Of a stretch of 64,000 nucleotides of DNA, positions 1 to 11,121 are shown one piece after another. The translations under genes were made by a program, and so were the position numbers. The number at the start of each line of letters is the position of its first letter. Position 1 is the stretch's first letter. Under the pieces are notes generated by a model. That model was not told the DNA's origin and made no database searches. It worked only from the letters and a program-made list of their open reading frames with translations. This stretch comes from Heliocidaris erythrogramma. Its lineage: Eukaryota > Echinodermata > Echinoidea > Camarodonta > Echinometridae. The DNA lies in NCBI GenBank assembly GCA_025617745.1, contig CM046858.1, forward strand, positions 30,580,534-30,644,533. The letters are read 5' to 3'.

Positions 1-1162
1 CTACCCCACAAAGGGGGAGAGCGACTGAGGCTCTGCCTGCTCAAACGATGCCGATTCAGAAACCGAAGCTTGAGAAGTCGCCTCCAAATCTGGTTCCGCC
101 TGAATTGATTGGGACAATGGACCGCAAACAAAAGACGAAACAGGCGGACACTCCCATGGACCACTATAGATCTCCTTGCCCGGCGGAGCCCCAAGGGCTG
201 CGGGAATAGGAGGCGCAAGCGATCCCGTCTCAGACAATGAAGAATCAACCATAAAGGCTGATTAGTCTCAATGTCAGACCCTAGAAGAGGGACAGAAGCA
301 GGGGTTGTGGTACCTGGTAAGAGGGACCAACCCTGACTTTGGGCAAAAACCCGCATCATGCTGAGCATCTCAGATTGAGAGGGGTCAGGCGGGTTAGACG
401 GGCCAGACGGGCAAGAGACAGGCAAAGCCTTGCCTCTTTTAGACCCTTTCTTAGGCTTCTTCTTAGCTGGCTCAACAGGAGCCGAAGCCGAGACCCGCTT
501 CTTAGAGCGTCTGATAGATTTCGGACGTATCTCCGAAGCCGCTTCGGAAACACAAACCGAACCCTCCAAAGAGGGATGCCAGCCTACCACTACGGGAGAA
601 GTGCGCTGAGGGTATGTACCCAAAGTCGCGCACATATTACCCATACTGGCTGAGCAAGAAGATGCAACAGCCATGGGCCGGGTGCTCAAGGCACCCAGTG
701 CGAGGGCGTACTGGGAGGAGGTCCCAGTATTTGCCCACCGACTACTAATAGTATGTGAACCCACTATTGTTCCGCAGGTCTCCGCGACCTAGCAGCTTCT
801 TCTTCCGAAATCAAAATGCTGCAATAAAACAGACAATAAAGTATGCAAAAATATGAAATACTTTAAAAGAGTGCAGCTAATAATAAATTTGGCGATGTGC
901 ACAATTTAGATAAGAAATTTAGAAAAGATACAAACAGACCTGATTTCAGGAGCGCCGTGACTCGACATCCTAACTCGACGGGGGCGAGCAAGAAAGAGGA
1001 AGATGGCCGTTGCGTGTTGCCGCGCATGAGTGGCGAAGGGGAGAACGATAGGATTATGGGGGGTGCGCACAATATTGTGACTTATTTGTGTTAAGTTCTC
1101 GAACGGGATCGTGTAGTCAAGTGATTAGCATAATAGGTAGGTATATATGATTTATTGCAGTA
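1..1162 (-). mobile_element. DIRS-like retrotransposon, group A, 5' part (copy A1)
   Basis: This is the 5' portion of a DIRS-like element that continues off the left edge. Bases 1-660 resemble the front of the group A gag-like gene, sharing the AALGAPPG and QAEPQSLS stretches with the copy at 3342-4904. A 5' leader follows to about 930, then the terminal repeat (about 975-1162) with its AAGAGGAAGATGGCC block, and the end sequence TAGGTAGGTATATATGATTT running to GCAGTA. It is a broken fossil with several breaks. Its terminal repeat is close to those at 1515-1698 and 54080-54272. Confidence 0.8.
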
Positions 1163-1514
1163 CCGTATTTGCCGGCGGAAAGGCCGCGGTATTTTCACTC
1201 AAAATATGATCCCAAAGTCGGGGTGCGGCCTATGGGCCGCAACAGACAAAAAATGAAAAATGAACCGCCTCCAAAATCACCACACGTATTGGAATGGACG
1301 GGACAAACGTTAGATCTAACGGTAACACTACAGTAAGCCTGTGCTCTATCTCCAACGATGTAGATCTACTTATCTTTCAAGTACTGAAATATTTTCAGAA
1401 CTAATAACTACATATCTTATCAATATAGTTACAAACACAGCCTCGTATGGTCTTCCGAGGTTGACAGAGGATCCGCGCTCCCGTACGAAGCTCTCTATTG
1501 AGCTCGAGTCCTCG
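1163..1514. other. Unexplained spacer with two small GC hairpins
   Basis: This 350-bp stretch separates two copies of the group A DIRS 5' end. It contains two short GC hairpins, around 1171-1190 (CCGGCGG...CCGCGG) and 1223-1240 (GCGGCCTATGGGCCGC). I see no gene. It may be a remnant of an unknown small element or of the original target site. Confidence 0.4.
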
Positions 1515-1698
1515 TCGGGGGCGAGCAAGAAAGAGGAAGATGGCCGTGGCGTGTTGACGCGCGTGAGTGGCGAAGGGGACAATAGGATTACGGGGGGTGT
1601 GCACAATATTGTGACTCATTTGTGTTAAATTCTCGAAGGGGTCCCGTAGTCAAGACTACTGGCATAATAGGTAGGTATATATGATTTATTGCAGTAAA
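1515..1698 (-). mobile_element. Solo DIRS group A 5' terminal repeat
   Basis: This is a second copy of the outer 5' terminal region of group A, from GGGGGCGAGCAAGAAAGAGG to TTATTGCAGTAAAT. No element body is attached on its inner side. It matches the terminal repeats at about 975-1162 and 54080-54272, and is the reverse complement of the right-hand repeat at 61050-61220. It is probably a truncated copy or a recombination remnant. Confidence 0.75.
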
Positions 1699-1733
1699 TT
1701 TTAGGATTACATCATCATCATATACCTAGAAAA

Positions 1734-3303
1734 GCAAACCCTCGAAGATTCTCCCGACTAAGAGAGAATGCATCCAGGGCCCAAGCCTCCCGGTCGCGAA
1801 CACGGGAGCAGTACCTCGGAAGCTGGCGGTTGAGAGCTGACGCAAATAGGTCTACCTCCAACGGGCCCCAGCAATTCTAAATGAGGAAAAGACCTCTGGA
1901 TGGAGCTTCCATTCTGATGGAAGACACCTGCCCCGGGATAGGAAGTCCGCAATGAGGTTTTCCTGACCGGGGATGAAAGAGGCAACAGGCATGATCGCCA
2001 TGTGACAACACCACTTCCACAGTTGTGCTGCTAAGGCATCCAGGGTGGCAGAACGAGTGCTTCCCTGCCGATTGATATAAGCCGCAACTGTGATATTGTC
2101 CGTAAGAATCAGAACTGAACGACTGAAAAGTCGTCTTCTGAAGTGAAGCAGAGTTAAGAAAACTGCCATGAATTCCAGGACATTGATATGGGGTAGAGTC
2201 CCGAGATGAGACCAATCTCCTGAAACCGTACTGCCGTTGCAATATCCGCCCCACCCTAGCCGAGAGGCATCTGTCGAGATCGAGATTGACTGAAGGGGGG
2301 TACGGAAGGACTTGCCTCACGCGAGAAACGCCGCATTTGACCAGCGGGAGAGAAAGGATTTGATTTCTACTGGGACTGGAATCCAGACCAAGAGAGAATC
2401 CCTGCACGGTTTGTAAAGCTCGAGGAGATGCCTTTGAAAAGGCCTCATAAGGAGCCGACAATCCTCTAAAACATCGACCAGACTGGCTAGATAACCCAAG
2501 AACTGAAGCCACTGCCTGGCCCTGACTCTTCTGGCCAAAATCAGCCTGCGAGCCGCTGAGACAATAGTGAGTATTCTGTCTCGACTGGGCCGTGCTAATT
2601 GGTTCTGATATCAAACACTGCCCCCAGAAAAACTGGTCGGCGTGTTGGAATCAATTCTGACTTTTCCCAATTTATTAGGAAACCTAAGTCTTGGGTGACT
2701 TTGACGAGCATGCGTGCCCCGTCTCTAGACTCCGCTATTAAAGAGGAGCCAATCGTCCGGATAGCACAACAGTCGAAGGCCGCGGCGCCTCAGCGAGGCT
2801 GCCAAGGCAGCCACTACCCGCGTGAAAACCCGAGGGGCTGGACGCAGCCCGAAGGGAAGAGCGCGAAAGGGGAAAGTCTCTAAAAGGAAGGAAAATCCCA
2901 GGTCGCGTGAAGCGGGATGAATAGGGATATGGAAATACGCATCTTTGAGATCTATCGAGATCGCGTAATCCTTCCTCTTGATCAGCGGGAGAATTGAGGC
3001 GAGAATTTCCATCCGAAAATGCACCGCAGGAATGAATTTGTTTATTCTTTTCAAATTCAGTATCAATCGGAGTTTTCCCGAGCGCTTGGAGAAAGAGAAA
3101 GATGCGGCTGGTCTTTTACCCTTTCCATAGCCCTTTTGTTCAACAGAGATTTGATCTCCGTCGAAGCGTGACAACAAGCCTGGGCAGACATGGGAGGTGA
3201 ACGAGATCTTATAGCCCCTCCAGGGAGCAGGGCGGAGAGATCTATGAAGAATCCGTCTCGGTGATGGCCTCCGAAACCGGTAGAAAATAATGAAGTCGGC
3301 CAC
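1734..3303 (-). pseudogene. RT/RNase H region of DIRS copy A3 (fossil)
   Basis: RT motifs are visible in order: LRLILNLKRINKFIP, YAISIDLKDAYFHIPIHP, LPFGLRPAPRVFT and a YPDDWLLF version of the YxDD box. They are followed by the RNase H part with SVLILTDNITVAAYINRQGS and IPGQENLIADFLSRG. These are hallmarks of DIRS-group reverse transcriptases. The region lies in more than one frame and is broken in several places. Confidence 0.8.
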
Positions 3304-3341
3304 CTACCATGTCAGAGTGAACAAGCGCTCAGGAAAGACCG

Positions 3342-4904
3342 TCAAAGGCTAGGCTTAGCCTTGTGCGAACCAGTCGCCTTGCCCCGCAGAGAGCCATGAC
3401 TACCTCTCAAAGGGGCCCTGCCACGTCCGCCTCTCTCACGAGGGGGGTATGCCGGAGGATCAGCAGGTAAAGCCACAGAAACCTGACAGTGTTGTCCCGA
3501 GGTGGGAGCAACTACCCTTTGTCGGGAAGGAGCTCGTGTCGGCTGGTAGGGAGCGCGGAACTGCTTAGTCATCTCAGAGATCTCCTTCCGTGCATCAATC
3601 TCCCTTTGAAAAACTGTAGCGAATTGTCCGCCAAAGAGCGAGGGGCCCCGAGAAGGGAAGTCCTGGAGAAGTGACGAAATGTCAGTCTCCTTAACCCTGA
3701 GGGCGGAGAGGGCCAACGCCCTACGGCGGTTCATAACCGAAGCAGCCGCACTGGAGAGTTGTGACCACTGCAGACCCGAAAGAGTAAGCAGCAGGTCACC
3801 AATTACAAGCTTATCACCATCGGTGACATTCAACTTATCCGCCCTGGATCTGAGGTCCGTAAGAAAGCCTAAAAAGGCGGCCAAGCGCATACCGGCTCTG
3901 ATTTGGCTGCCGACATTCCCCCAACGTCTATCCTCAGTCTTAAAAGAAAAGGTAGTAAGCGAGTTGGGTCTACGCAGACATCGAACCACCGCCAAAATAT
4001 CCGAATAGAGAGACTTAGCTTTGAAAAAGCTTTCCTGATTTTGGGGTTTAAAGGCAAAAGCCTTACCCTTAATCAGAGTGGAGTGCTTAGAAAGAAGCCC
4101 CGACTCGATGCGGTCATACTCTGCCATGAAATCCTCCATGAGGGAAATACCCTCAGAGAATTCCTGTTGTCTGAACCAACAAGAAGTCGGACCCTGCGCG
4201 CGGTCTGACTGAAATTCAGGGAGATATTTGGCCAACAAGGCAGCCGCCTCCGCCCCGCAAAGAGAAAGCGATTGAGGCTCTGCCTGCACCAACAATGTTG
4301 ATTCAGAAACCGAAACTTGAGAAGCAGACTCAAAATCTGGTTCCGCCTGATTTGATCGGGACAAAGGCCCGGAAACAATGGACGCCTCAGACGGATAGTC
4401 CAATGGGTCACTATAGGTCTCCTCACCCGGCGGAGCCCCAAGGGCTGCGGGTGGAGGAGATACGAGAGACCCCGTCTCAGACACAGAGGTATCGAGCACA
4501 CAAGGCCAAGACAAGTCAGGCCGATTAGTCTCAGTGTCAGACCCCCAAAGAGGTATAGAAGCAGGGGCTGCGGTATCTGGTAAGAGGGACCAGCCCTGCA
4601 GCTGAGCAAAAACCCGCATCATGCTGAGTAGCTCAGATTGAGAAGGATCAGACGGGGCAGCAGCAGGCAACGCCTTCCTTCTCTTAGTCCCCATAGATGC
4701 GACCCTTCTTAGGCTTCTTCTTAGCTGGCTCAATAGGAGCCGAAGCCGTGACCCGCTTCTTGGGGCGTCTGACAGACTTCGGGCGGTTCTCCGAAAATAA
4801 TTCGGAATCACGAACCAAACCCTCAACAGAGGGATACCCGCCTCCGTCCAGGGGAGAGGTATGCTGACGGTATGTACCCAAAGTCGCGCACATACTACCC
4901 ACAC
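3342..4904 (-). CDS. Gag-like ORF1 of DIRS copy A3
   Basis: This is an open frame of 520 codons. The N-terminal third has a basic stretch (KRRKALPAAAPSDPSQSELL) and acidic, Pro/Ser-rich linkers. The middle is helical, with KYLPEFQSDRAQG and AGMRLAAFLGFLTDLRSRAD. The tail is basic and Arg/Gly-rich, with ERGGRGRAPLRGSHG, as in nucleic-acid-binding Gag C-termini. DIRS elements carry a Gag-like ORF1 upstream of RT, and this position and layout fit. The same protein recurs in copies at 42800-43530 and 53380-53830. There is no zinc knuckle. The first Met is uncertain, since the frame is open upstream of the conserved part. Confidence 0.75.
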   Translation of the reverse strand: MWVVCARLWVHTVSIPLPWTEAGIPLLRVWFVIPNYFRRTARSLSDAPRSGSRLRLLLSQLRRSLRRVASMGTKRRKALPAAAPSDPSQSELLSMMRVFAQLQGWSLLPDTAAPASIPLWGSDTETNRPDLSWPCVLDTSVSETGSLVSPPPAALGAPPGEETYSDPLDYPSEASIVSGPLSRSNQAEPDFESASQVSVSESTLLVQAEPQSLSLCGAEAAALLAKYLPEFQSDRAQGPTSCWFRQQEFSEGISLMEDFMAEYDRIESGLLSKHSTLIKGKAFAFKPQNQESFFKAKSLYSDILAVVRCLRRPNSLTTFSFKTEDRRWGNVGSQIRAGMRLAAFLGFLTDLRSRADKLNVTDGDKLVIGDLLLTLSGLQWSQLSSAAASVMNRRRALALSALRVKETDISSLLQDFPSRGPSLFGGQFATVFQREIDARKEISEMTKQFRAPYQPTRAPSRQRVVAPTSGQHCQVSVALPADPPAYPPRERGGRGRAPLRGSHGSLRGKATGSHKAKPSL

Positions 4905-5536
4905 TGGCTGAGCAACTAGAGGCTACAGCCACGGGTCGGACGCTCAAGGCGCCGCGTGCGAGGGCAGACTAGGCCAAAGTCCCAGTATTCTGCGGGGCAA
5001 CTTACAGCCCTCCTCCCTCCCCCATGCACGAAAGTACTAGGGAGAGTTCTGGAAGGCCGAGTCGTCTTGCTAGACGACCTAACTGCTTCTTCTTCCGAAC
5101 TCATATTGCTGCAATAAAACAGACAATAAAAGTATACAAAAATATGAAATACTTTAGAAAGCAGGTAATATTAAACCTAAAAATTTTGGGGATACGTACG
5201 AAATTCTACAAACAAACACCGTTTTAATACAAACACCGAAACTAACAGGATTGGGTCAAATGGAAACACCAGCAAGACACACGGAAATAACTACGTGGGG
5301 CTGGTCGTTAAAAGGAAAATAACTGCCTGAAAAGGAACATAAAATTTCCCTTGCAAAAGGCAAAAAGTGACATAAAAACATAAGAGTACTATAATCTAGA
5401 ACGAAAATAAGTACAGAATAGTGCTTTTAAGGGCGTAAAAATGTGCTTAAAAGATACGGGTAAAGACTCGAGGGGCCGGCCTCAGCCCAAAGTGGCCCAA
5501 GAACTGGAGCCATCGGCCTGCCCGAACTCGACGTAA

Positions 5537-6276
5537 CTGTACTATCACACCGGGCTTCCCGACCGTGCCATGACAGTCCCGACTCAAAAATATGGAAAAT
5601 CGGGTGAAAAGTCGTGGCCAAGTCGGGAAGGTCGTGGCGTGATCAGGGTTAGTCGTGGCATGTCCGTGAGGGTCGGGAACGGTCGGGAGGGCTGTCACGA
5701 CTTTTTAGGTCGGAGCTTAATAATCGGGAAACTCTCACGATTCTAAGAAATCGTGGCTATAACGTCGTGAGGACGTGGCGCGGTCGGGATAGTCGGGGCA
5801 CAGTCTTGGCTCAGTCGTGGTGCAGTCGGATTGGTCGTGGCCCAGTCAAAATGAAAGTGAGGTCTGCTTGCAAATCGGCTGTATTTATAGGTCTTGGCGC
5901 GGACGTGGTAGAGAAGGTGATAGATCGGGGCTGTGGCGTGGCTCAGTTGTGGCGCAATCGGATAGATCGTGGCGCTGTCTTGGCGAGAACGTGGCACAAA
6001 CGGGTACTGTCGGGACTCAGTCGTGAGAGTCGTGGGTATAATCGGGGTGCTGTCGTGGCTGGTACATGGCTGGTACATGGCTGGATCGAGACTGTCGGGA
6101 ATCAGTCGTGGCACAATCGGGGAGAGTCGTGGCAGCAACGGGAATGTATAATTTTTTAACCGGCATTCGGGTATTTTTACACGATTCTACCCCGACTCAT
6201 ACAAATGTTTCAAAAATTATAGAATCGGCGTTGTCGGGACGGTCGTAGCAGTCGTGGAGTTTGTTGTGACAGGGGC
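5537..6276. mobile_element. Unknown insert built of degenerate GTCGTGG/GTCGGG repeats
   Basis: This is about 740 bp inserted into the RT part of DIRS copy C1. The uninterrupted sequence is present at 21650-21665 (CTCGACGTAAGAGACGAAG). The insert is packed with variants of GTCGTGGC, GTCGGGA and CAGTCG at irregular 15-25 bp spacing, mostly one orientation on the right and mixed on the left. Ends are roughly CTGTACTATCACACCGG on the left and the complement of CTGTCACAACAAACTCC on the right, which may be weak terminal inverted repeats. There is no convincing coding sequence. It is probably a non-autonomous DNA element of unknown family. Confidence 0.55.
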
Positions 6277-7351
6277 TTTTGAGACGAAGAGATCGAGCTA
6301 GTAAGATAATTGCCTGAACTCTCTCCCGACTGGGGCGGGCAAGTTGGTTCATGATGTCTATTTCCGCACCCAGGTAAATGGGTCTGCGGGTAGTCAACTC
6401 CGACTTGTCCCAGTTGACTATGAATCCTACTTCTTGTGTAGTACAGAGAAGTATGTCCATGTGTGACTGAAGGACGGACACAGAGCTCGCCACCAGGAGC
6501 CAGTCGTCCAGGTAAGTGAAAAGTCTCAGACCGCGATACCTGAGGAAAGCGGCTAGGGCAGAGACTACTCGAGTAAAAACTCGAGGAGCCGGTTTCAGGC
6601 CGAAAGGTAAGGCCTTGACGGGGCGGGCAAGTTGGTTCACGATGTCTATTTCCGCACCCAGGTAAATGGGTCTGCGGGTAGTCAACTCCGACTTGTCCCA
6701 GTTGACTATGAATCCTACTTCTTGTGTAGTACGGAGAAGTATGTCCATGTGTGACTGAAGGACGGACACAGAGCTCGCCATCAGGAGCCAGTCGTCCAGG
6801 TAAGTGAAAAGTCTCAGATCGCGATACCTGAGGAAAGCGGCTAGGGCAGAGACTACTCGAGTAAAAACTCAAGGAGCCGGTTTCAGGCCGAAAGGTAAGG
6901 CCTTGAACCAGAAGGTTTCGCCTTGAAAGGAGAAACCTAGAAGGTCCCTTGAAGAAGGGTGTATCGGTATGTGAAAGTAAGCATCTTTCAAGTCTACCGA
7001 AATGCCCACATCTGACGGTCTGATTGGCGGAAGAATCGAGGCCAAGGTTTCCATGCGGAAACGCTCTCTTGGTATGAAGGTATTTATGACCTTCATATTC
7101 AAGATCATTCTGAGCTTCCCCGAGCGTTTGGGAATTATAAAGCTAGGGAAGAGACACAGATGGGGGTGGTCTCTTACCCTTTCGATCGAGCCTGTCAAGG
7201 ACAAGAGGGCTTCGTCTAGCAACAGGATGTCCGAGTCGGACATCTCGAGTTCCTGGCTCCTAGCGCGAAGGCAAAGGAGCATACCCAAGTAGGCAGTCAG
7301 CCTCAGGCCAGTCCTGGAATGAGCTTCGATCAAGGACGGGAACTTCTCCAT
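6276..7351 (-). pseudogene. RT part of DIRS copy C1 (fossil)
   Basis: RT motifs FIIPKRSGKLRMILNMKVIN, ISVDLKDAYFHIPIHPSSRD and YLDDWLLVASSV are visible, with the YxDD region doubled. The RNase H and recombinase parts that follow in copy C2 are absent. It is fossil sequence with several breaks. Confidence 0.8.
6332..6907 (-). repeat. 288-bp tandem duplication inside DIRS C1 RT
   Basis: Bases 6332-6619 and 6620-6907 are near-identical direct copies. The unit spans the RT stretch from LPFGLKPAPRVFTRV through YLDDWLL to YLGAEIDI. At 288 bp it is a multiple of three, so the frame passes through both copies. Other group C and A copies carry this segment once. The duplication is recent relative to the element, given the few differences between the units. 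Confidence 0.9.
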
Positions 7352-7376
7352 TTTGGCGTAAGGTGCCCTCTTAAAG

Positions 7377-8931
7377 TTAACACCAAGCCTTCCACCTACA
7401 TGTTAGGAGGTCACTGGAACAAGACTTTCTCATAAAATAATCGTGAGTGTCCTGTTGAGAGAAGTTGAATTCCCTGGCCGAGGGACGGGCCCTACCAAGG
7501 ATTGAAAGAGGCTGTGAGGCGAAGTCATTGTACACTCTCTTAAAGTCCTCTGTAAGAGGGATGCCCTTGGAGGGACGCTCCCCCTGAAAAAGGAGAGACG
7601 GATGTCTCGAATCGGCCCGACTCCGCAAAAAGGTGTCGGGAAAATATTTCTCCAGCAGGGCTTGAGTCTCTACCGCCAAGGACCGACTGGTCTGGGGTGT
7701 AATCTCAACCTGCAAAGAGGCATCATCCTCCGAAAATCCAGACTGGGAAACCTGATCCCAAGAAGGACGGTTTAGGCAGTCCCAGGATTCCTCCCCAGGC
7801 GGAGCACCAAGTGCCGCTGGAATGGGAGGGGCCCCGACCGGACGATCAAAAGCTGAACGTGGTCGGGAGACGCCCGAAGTGGGGCAGCAAGACTCCTGTG
7901 TGTTGGAACCCAAACACAATGAGCCGGATACCTGAGAAAAGGAACCGGATCCCAAACCACTGGATGCAGTGGTGGTAAACAAGGGAAAACCAGTGTTCCT
8001 AGTCGGATAACCGGTAAAACCGGATTCGGGACCCGGAAAACCGGTATCCGAATCCGGTATCCGAACCGGAACCGGTATCCGAACCGGACCTGGGTCGGGG
8101 CGGGTACAGGTATCCCCCCTTCCCCCTTGGGGGGAGGGGTTGGAGTCAGGCGTGGTGGGAGGTACGGACACAGAGTCTGACCAACCAATCCGCTCCACAA
8201 TGATCTTCAGATAATTCAGAAATTCATGGGAGACGCCAAACTCAGAAGAAGTAGTCGCCCCTTGGGGGCTAACCTTCTTCTTCTTGGCCCCCCCCTGACA
8301 TATGAGGTGAACACTCAGTCGATGTCAAAGGGAGAGAGTCCGCCCCGCCGGCTGGCTGGGCAGTACTCTGGCGCTTACATTTCTTGGGCAGGTGAGCATG
8401 TTTATCGCTCCCTTTACCCTTAGAAACGGGCACCGCTCCCGTAGTAGACCCTGCGGGGGGTACATTAGGAAGACCACAACTCTTTTTACTCTTTCCCGCC
8501 TTGCTTGTATTAGAAGTGTGCCGAGAGACAAAAGGAGCCGATCCCTGAGCAAACACACCTATGGCTAGGGAGCGAGGAATGATGCTCGAGCGAGACGAAC
8601 TGTGGGAAGGGATAACACCCACAGTTTTATCGGTGAGAGGTATTGGCCTAAGGCACTCACTCCCAACGTTATACAAGTCTCTATCTTCGAGAGAGGTATT
8701 GGCCGAGTCCCAGCACTCACTCTCTCAGTTTTCCCCGCATGAGTTGGTCGTCAAAATAGACGGTGAACTCATAACGGGGCGAGCCGTACACGAAGTAGGC
8801 CCTAACTTACCTACAGTCGAAGCTCCAGGGAAGATGACGGTGGTGCGAGATGAACCTCTCGCAGCCAACCCTCCCAAGGCTAGTCGAGTCCCCACAGGGG
8901 AACCACTAGCCGTAGACGGAGACTTCGACAT
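7377..8931 (-). pseudogene. Gag-like region of DIRS copy C1 (fossil)
   Basis: This Gag-like sequence shares AALGAPPGEESWDCLNRPSW, ETQALLEKYFPDTFL and TASGSPVGTRLALGGLAARG with the group C copy at 22690-24615. An N-terminal linker includes a CCGGTATCCGAA-type short tandem repeat (about 7975-8110), read as RIPVPVRIPDSDTG-like peptides. It is spread over more than one frame. Confidence 0.72.
7975..8110. repeat. CCGGTATCCGAA-type minisatellite in DIRS gag
   Basis: Imperfect 6-12 bp units (CCGGTA, TCCGAA, ACCGGATT) are repeated across about 130 bp. The homologous place in copy C2 is at about 23680-23790 with a different number and order of units, so the tract is length-variable within the family. 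A looser GGxCCxG version occurs in the group B gag at 28380-28510. Confidence 0.75.
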
Positions 8932-9513
8932 TGCTGTAAATTAAAGACAAGCAAGCAATATATATAGAACTAACAAAGGCAACAACCAACTCACAATACG
9001 GAGTGGGAAGAAAACTCCTGTTACGGAGACTAACCAATCGTTCTGATAAAAACCGCTTGTCTAAGCGCGTTGAATCAACCACCTACAATACACGGGGAAG
9101 TGCCCTGACACAGTGTACTAGTACACCGTCTGTGTAAAGCCCAGAATGGGAAGAGAAAACGGCGATTTAATTTGATTAAAAAGACCGTGAAGGAAGTTGA
9201 CTTATGAAAAGTCTGATATACCAAAATGAGTATTAGAATTTGGTGAACGGGATTTTTATTGCGAATAGCAACCAAAAACGCTTTTGGAGGTAAAAATCTC
9301 GCAAATTTGGCCAAGACTTAGCTCATAGATGTCACTTCACTGACGGGCGAGAAAGGAAGAGGAAGAGTATGGCGGTGGCGCGATTGGATTGGTGGACAGG
9401 GAGTACGCGCGCGCGGGCAGGGGCTGCGCGTTTAAGACTTAGTTTTTTCTCGAATGACGGTATAGTTTGGGAAACTAGCAAATAGGTAGATACATCGATT
9501 TATTGCTGTAAAT

Positions 9514-10315
9514 AAACAAACAACAAAACAACCCCCTTCCTTACCACACAGTATACACATTAACCTACTTACCCCTATATACATCACATTACATTACAGT
9601 ACCAGATGAAACAGACAGAATGATAATATAAAAAAGTAGGGGAGAGGGTACATCACATGAATACATACATTGCATTATATTATAGCACCAGATGAAACAG
9701 ACAGGTTTACAATAGCAGCGAGTGAAGATAGCAGCGATTGCGCTCACATTACAAATAGTCACAAGCGTGGTGGGTGATCCACCGCAAAGCGTCGATGCTT
9801 TGTCGCTGGATCCTGAGATTTACTCCTGCTAAACTCGCTGCAAGAATAGTTTGGAAACTCGCTTCTATCTCGTGACTATCTGCGTTCAGACAGTGTTTGG
9901 TCTCGACACTATCTGGTCTTCACCAAAATAGCATCGATGCTATCGCTCTACGTGTGAACGTACCTAATGCAAGATAAGTTTCTTCCTGGTAGGACATTAG
10001 TACATTTCATCACAACATCCCAGTGTTAAGTAGAACATCTAAATATTTTATTACAAACAAATATCTCTTCTACCCATCATTCACACACACTCTCTCTCCC
10101 AGTCATATCAATATCTTTTCAAGGAAAGAGCACAAGTTGCCTCAAATCTACATTTTTCGGTCAAGATGGGGCTCTTTCATAGTAGAACCCTAGAAAAAAT
10201 ATCATGAAATGCAAGCATGAAGAGGAAGTTTTAGTTAAGATAGGGCTTTTCATCTATTAAGCACCTTACAAGATTAAGTAGTTAGAACAATGAAAATCAG
10301 TATTTTACGGCTTAC
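9514..10315. other. Host intron sequence, no gene
   Basis: This lies between the DIRS C1 end and the CEP97-like exon. It contains two loose copies of CAGATGAAACAGACAG (about 9602 and 9687) and small hairpins such as GCAAAGCGTCGATGCTTTG (9792-9810) and TAGCATCGATGCTA (9930-9943). No exon with usable splice sites was found. Confidence 0.5.
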
Positions 10316-10391
10316 CTGGTTCCATAGAAGTTTCAGAGCCTCCATTTGCAGTTCTCTCAGATGTTTCTCTTGCTCGTACATCTGACGTGTC
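10316..10391 (-). CDS. CEP97: CEP97-like gene, coiled-coil exon after the IQ motif
   Basis: This internal exon has an AG acceptor just upstream (10393-10392) and a GTAAG donor at 10315-10311. It encodes 25 codons after one split-codon base. The peptide starts TRQMYEQEKHLREL and ends LQMEALKLLWNQ, a charged helix of coiled-coil type. From memory, human CEP97 carries a closely similar EA(V/I)xFLWNQ segment just behind its IQ motif. CEP97 is a leucine-rich-repeat centriole-capping protein that works with CP110 to limit ciliogenesis. The first base completes the codon left by the exon at 11122-11331, so phase 2 joins phase 2 and gives an unbroken helix, MELDR-TRQMY. The exon ends in phase 0. Later exons must lie left of the window, since nothing coding shows between 9514 and 10315. 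The CEP97 identity rests on the motif pair and not on a database search. Confidence 0.78.
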
Positions 10392-11121
10392 CTAAAAATG
10401 AAAACAAATTCATTGATTAAAGTTATAGGTCTGGTGTTCCTTCTTCCTTGTTTTTCGTTTTTTTCAGAGGGAGTCTTTTTTCCCCTTTGAAAGAATAAAT
10501 CAATTGAATATGCTCAAAATGCTATCAACTCTAATACATTTTACTCAACTGCAATATTTGAATATCTCTTCTTCTATTTCTGTATTATTAAAAAACTATC
10601 TTCAGATTTCAAAGAAATCTTTGCAGTGGATAAACACCAGACAGTTATTCAACTTAAAAAGCTTTGAAATGTACATGTAGATGGAGCTTGATATTTTCCT
10701 TATTCACTTGCTGCTGTATTCAAAAAAGAAAAAAGAAAAAAGAATTATCTTGAGGGGTCAATGATAGCACTGCAATGGATTTGCTAACACAAGACAGTTA
10801 CCTCAACAATCTTAACAAACAAAGGTAGGAATTTATGAAGGAGGTACATATATGTACATGTATATACAACCATGGTTTATACCTCCAGACGCATAATACA
10901 AGCATGTCCTTATGTCCATTGAATGGGCAATTTATGCTTTACATATGCTTACTTTAGTCCCAGTGGAGGTCTAGACCATGCTTTAAATCTAAAACTTATT
11001 GCATGAATTAAGGCAAAATAAAATACCCAACCCTTTTCATAGCTTTCTTCCAACCCCCCTCCCCCACCCTTTCAAAACAATTGGCATTTCCCTCATTCCA
11101 TCATCCAAGGCATAGATATAC
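10392..11121. other. CEP97-like intron (730 bp)
   Basis: This short intron lies between the IQ exon and the coiled-coil exon. It is AT-rich with no recognisable repeat. Its donor is GTATAT and its acceptor is TTTTTAG, both on the minus strand. Confidence 0.7.

Larger units (their letters stand above)
1734..5456 (-). mobile_element. DIRS-like retrotransposon, group A, central part (copy A3)
   Basis: A minus-strand element body runs from inside the RT/RNase H region (left) through gag to the 5' leader (right). The tyrosine recombinase and both terminal repeats are absent, so it is truncated at both ends. The RT/RNase H part lies at about 1734-3303 and gag at 3342-4904. The leader, about 4910-5456, aligns with the leader of the copy at 51417-54272. 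It is a fossil with a handful of breaks in the RT part, while gag looks open. Confidence 0.85.
5457..9513 (-). mobile_element. DIRS-like retrotransposon, group C, 5' half (copy C1)
   Basis: A minus-strand element has its 5' terminal repeat at about 9338-9513, ending TACATCGATTTATTGCTGTA. Gag lies at about 7377-8931 and part of RT at about 5457-7351. It aligns with the fuller group C copy at 19214-25259. The RT part is interrupted by an unrelated 740-bp insert (5537-6276), and a 288-bp segment is present twice (6332-6619, 6620-6907). The first 35 bases (5457-5490) look more like group A or B RT than group C, so the left edge may be chimeric. The recombinase half is missing. It is a broken fossil. 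Confidence 0.82.

Noticed and set aside
5743-6159. Overlapping 130-residue frames on both strands
   Set aside because: Open frames arise from the repetitive GTCGTGG/GTCGGG words. The peptides are repetitive and there is no domain.
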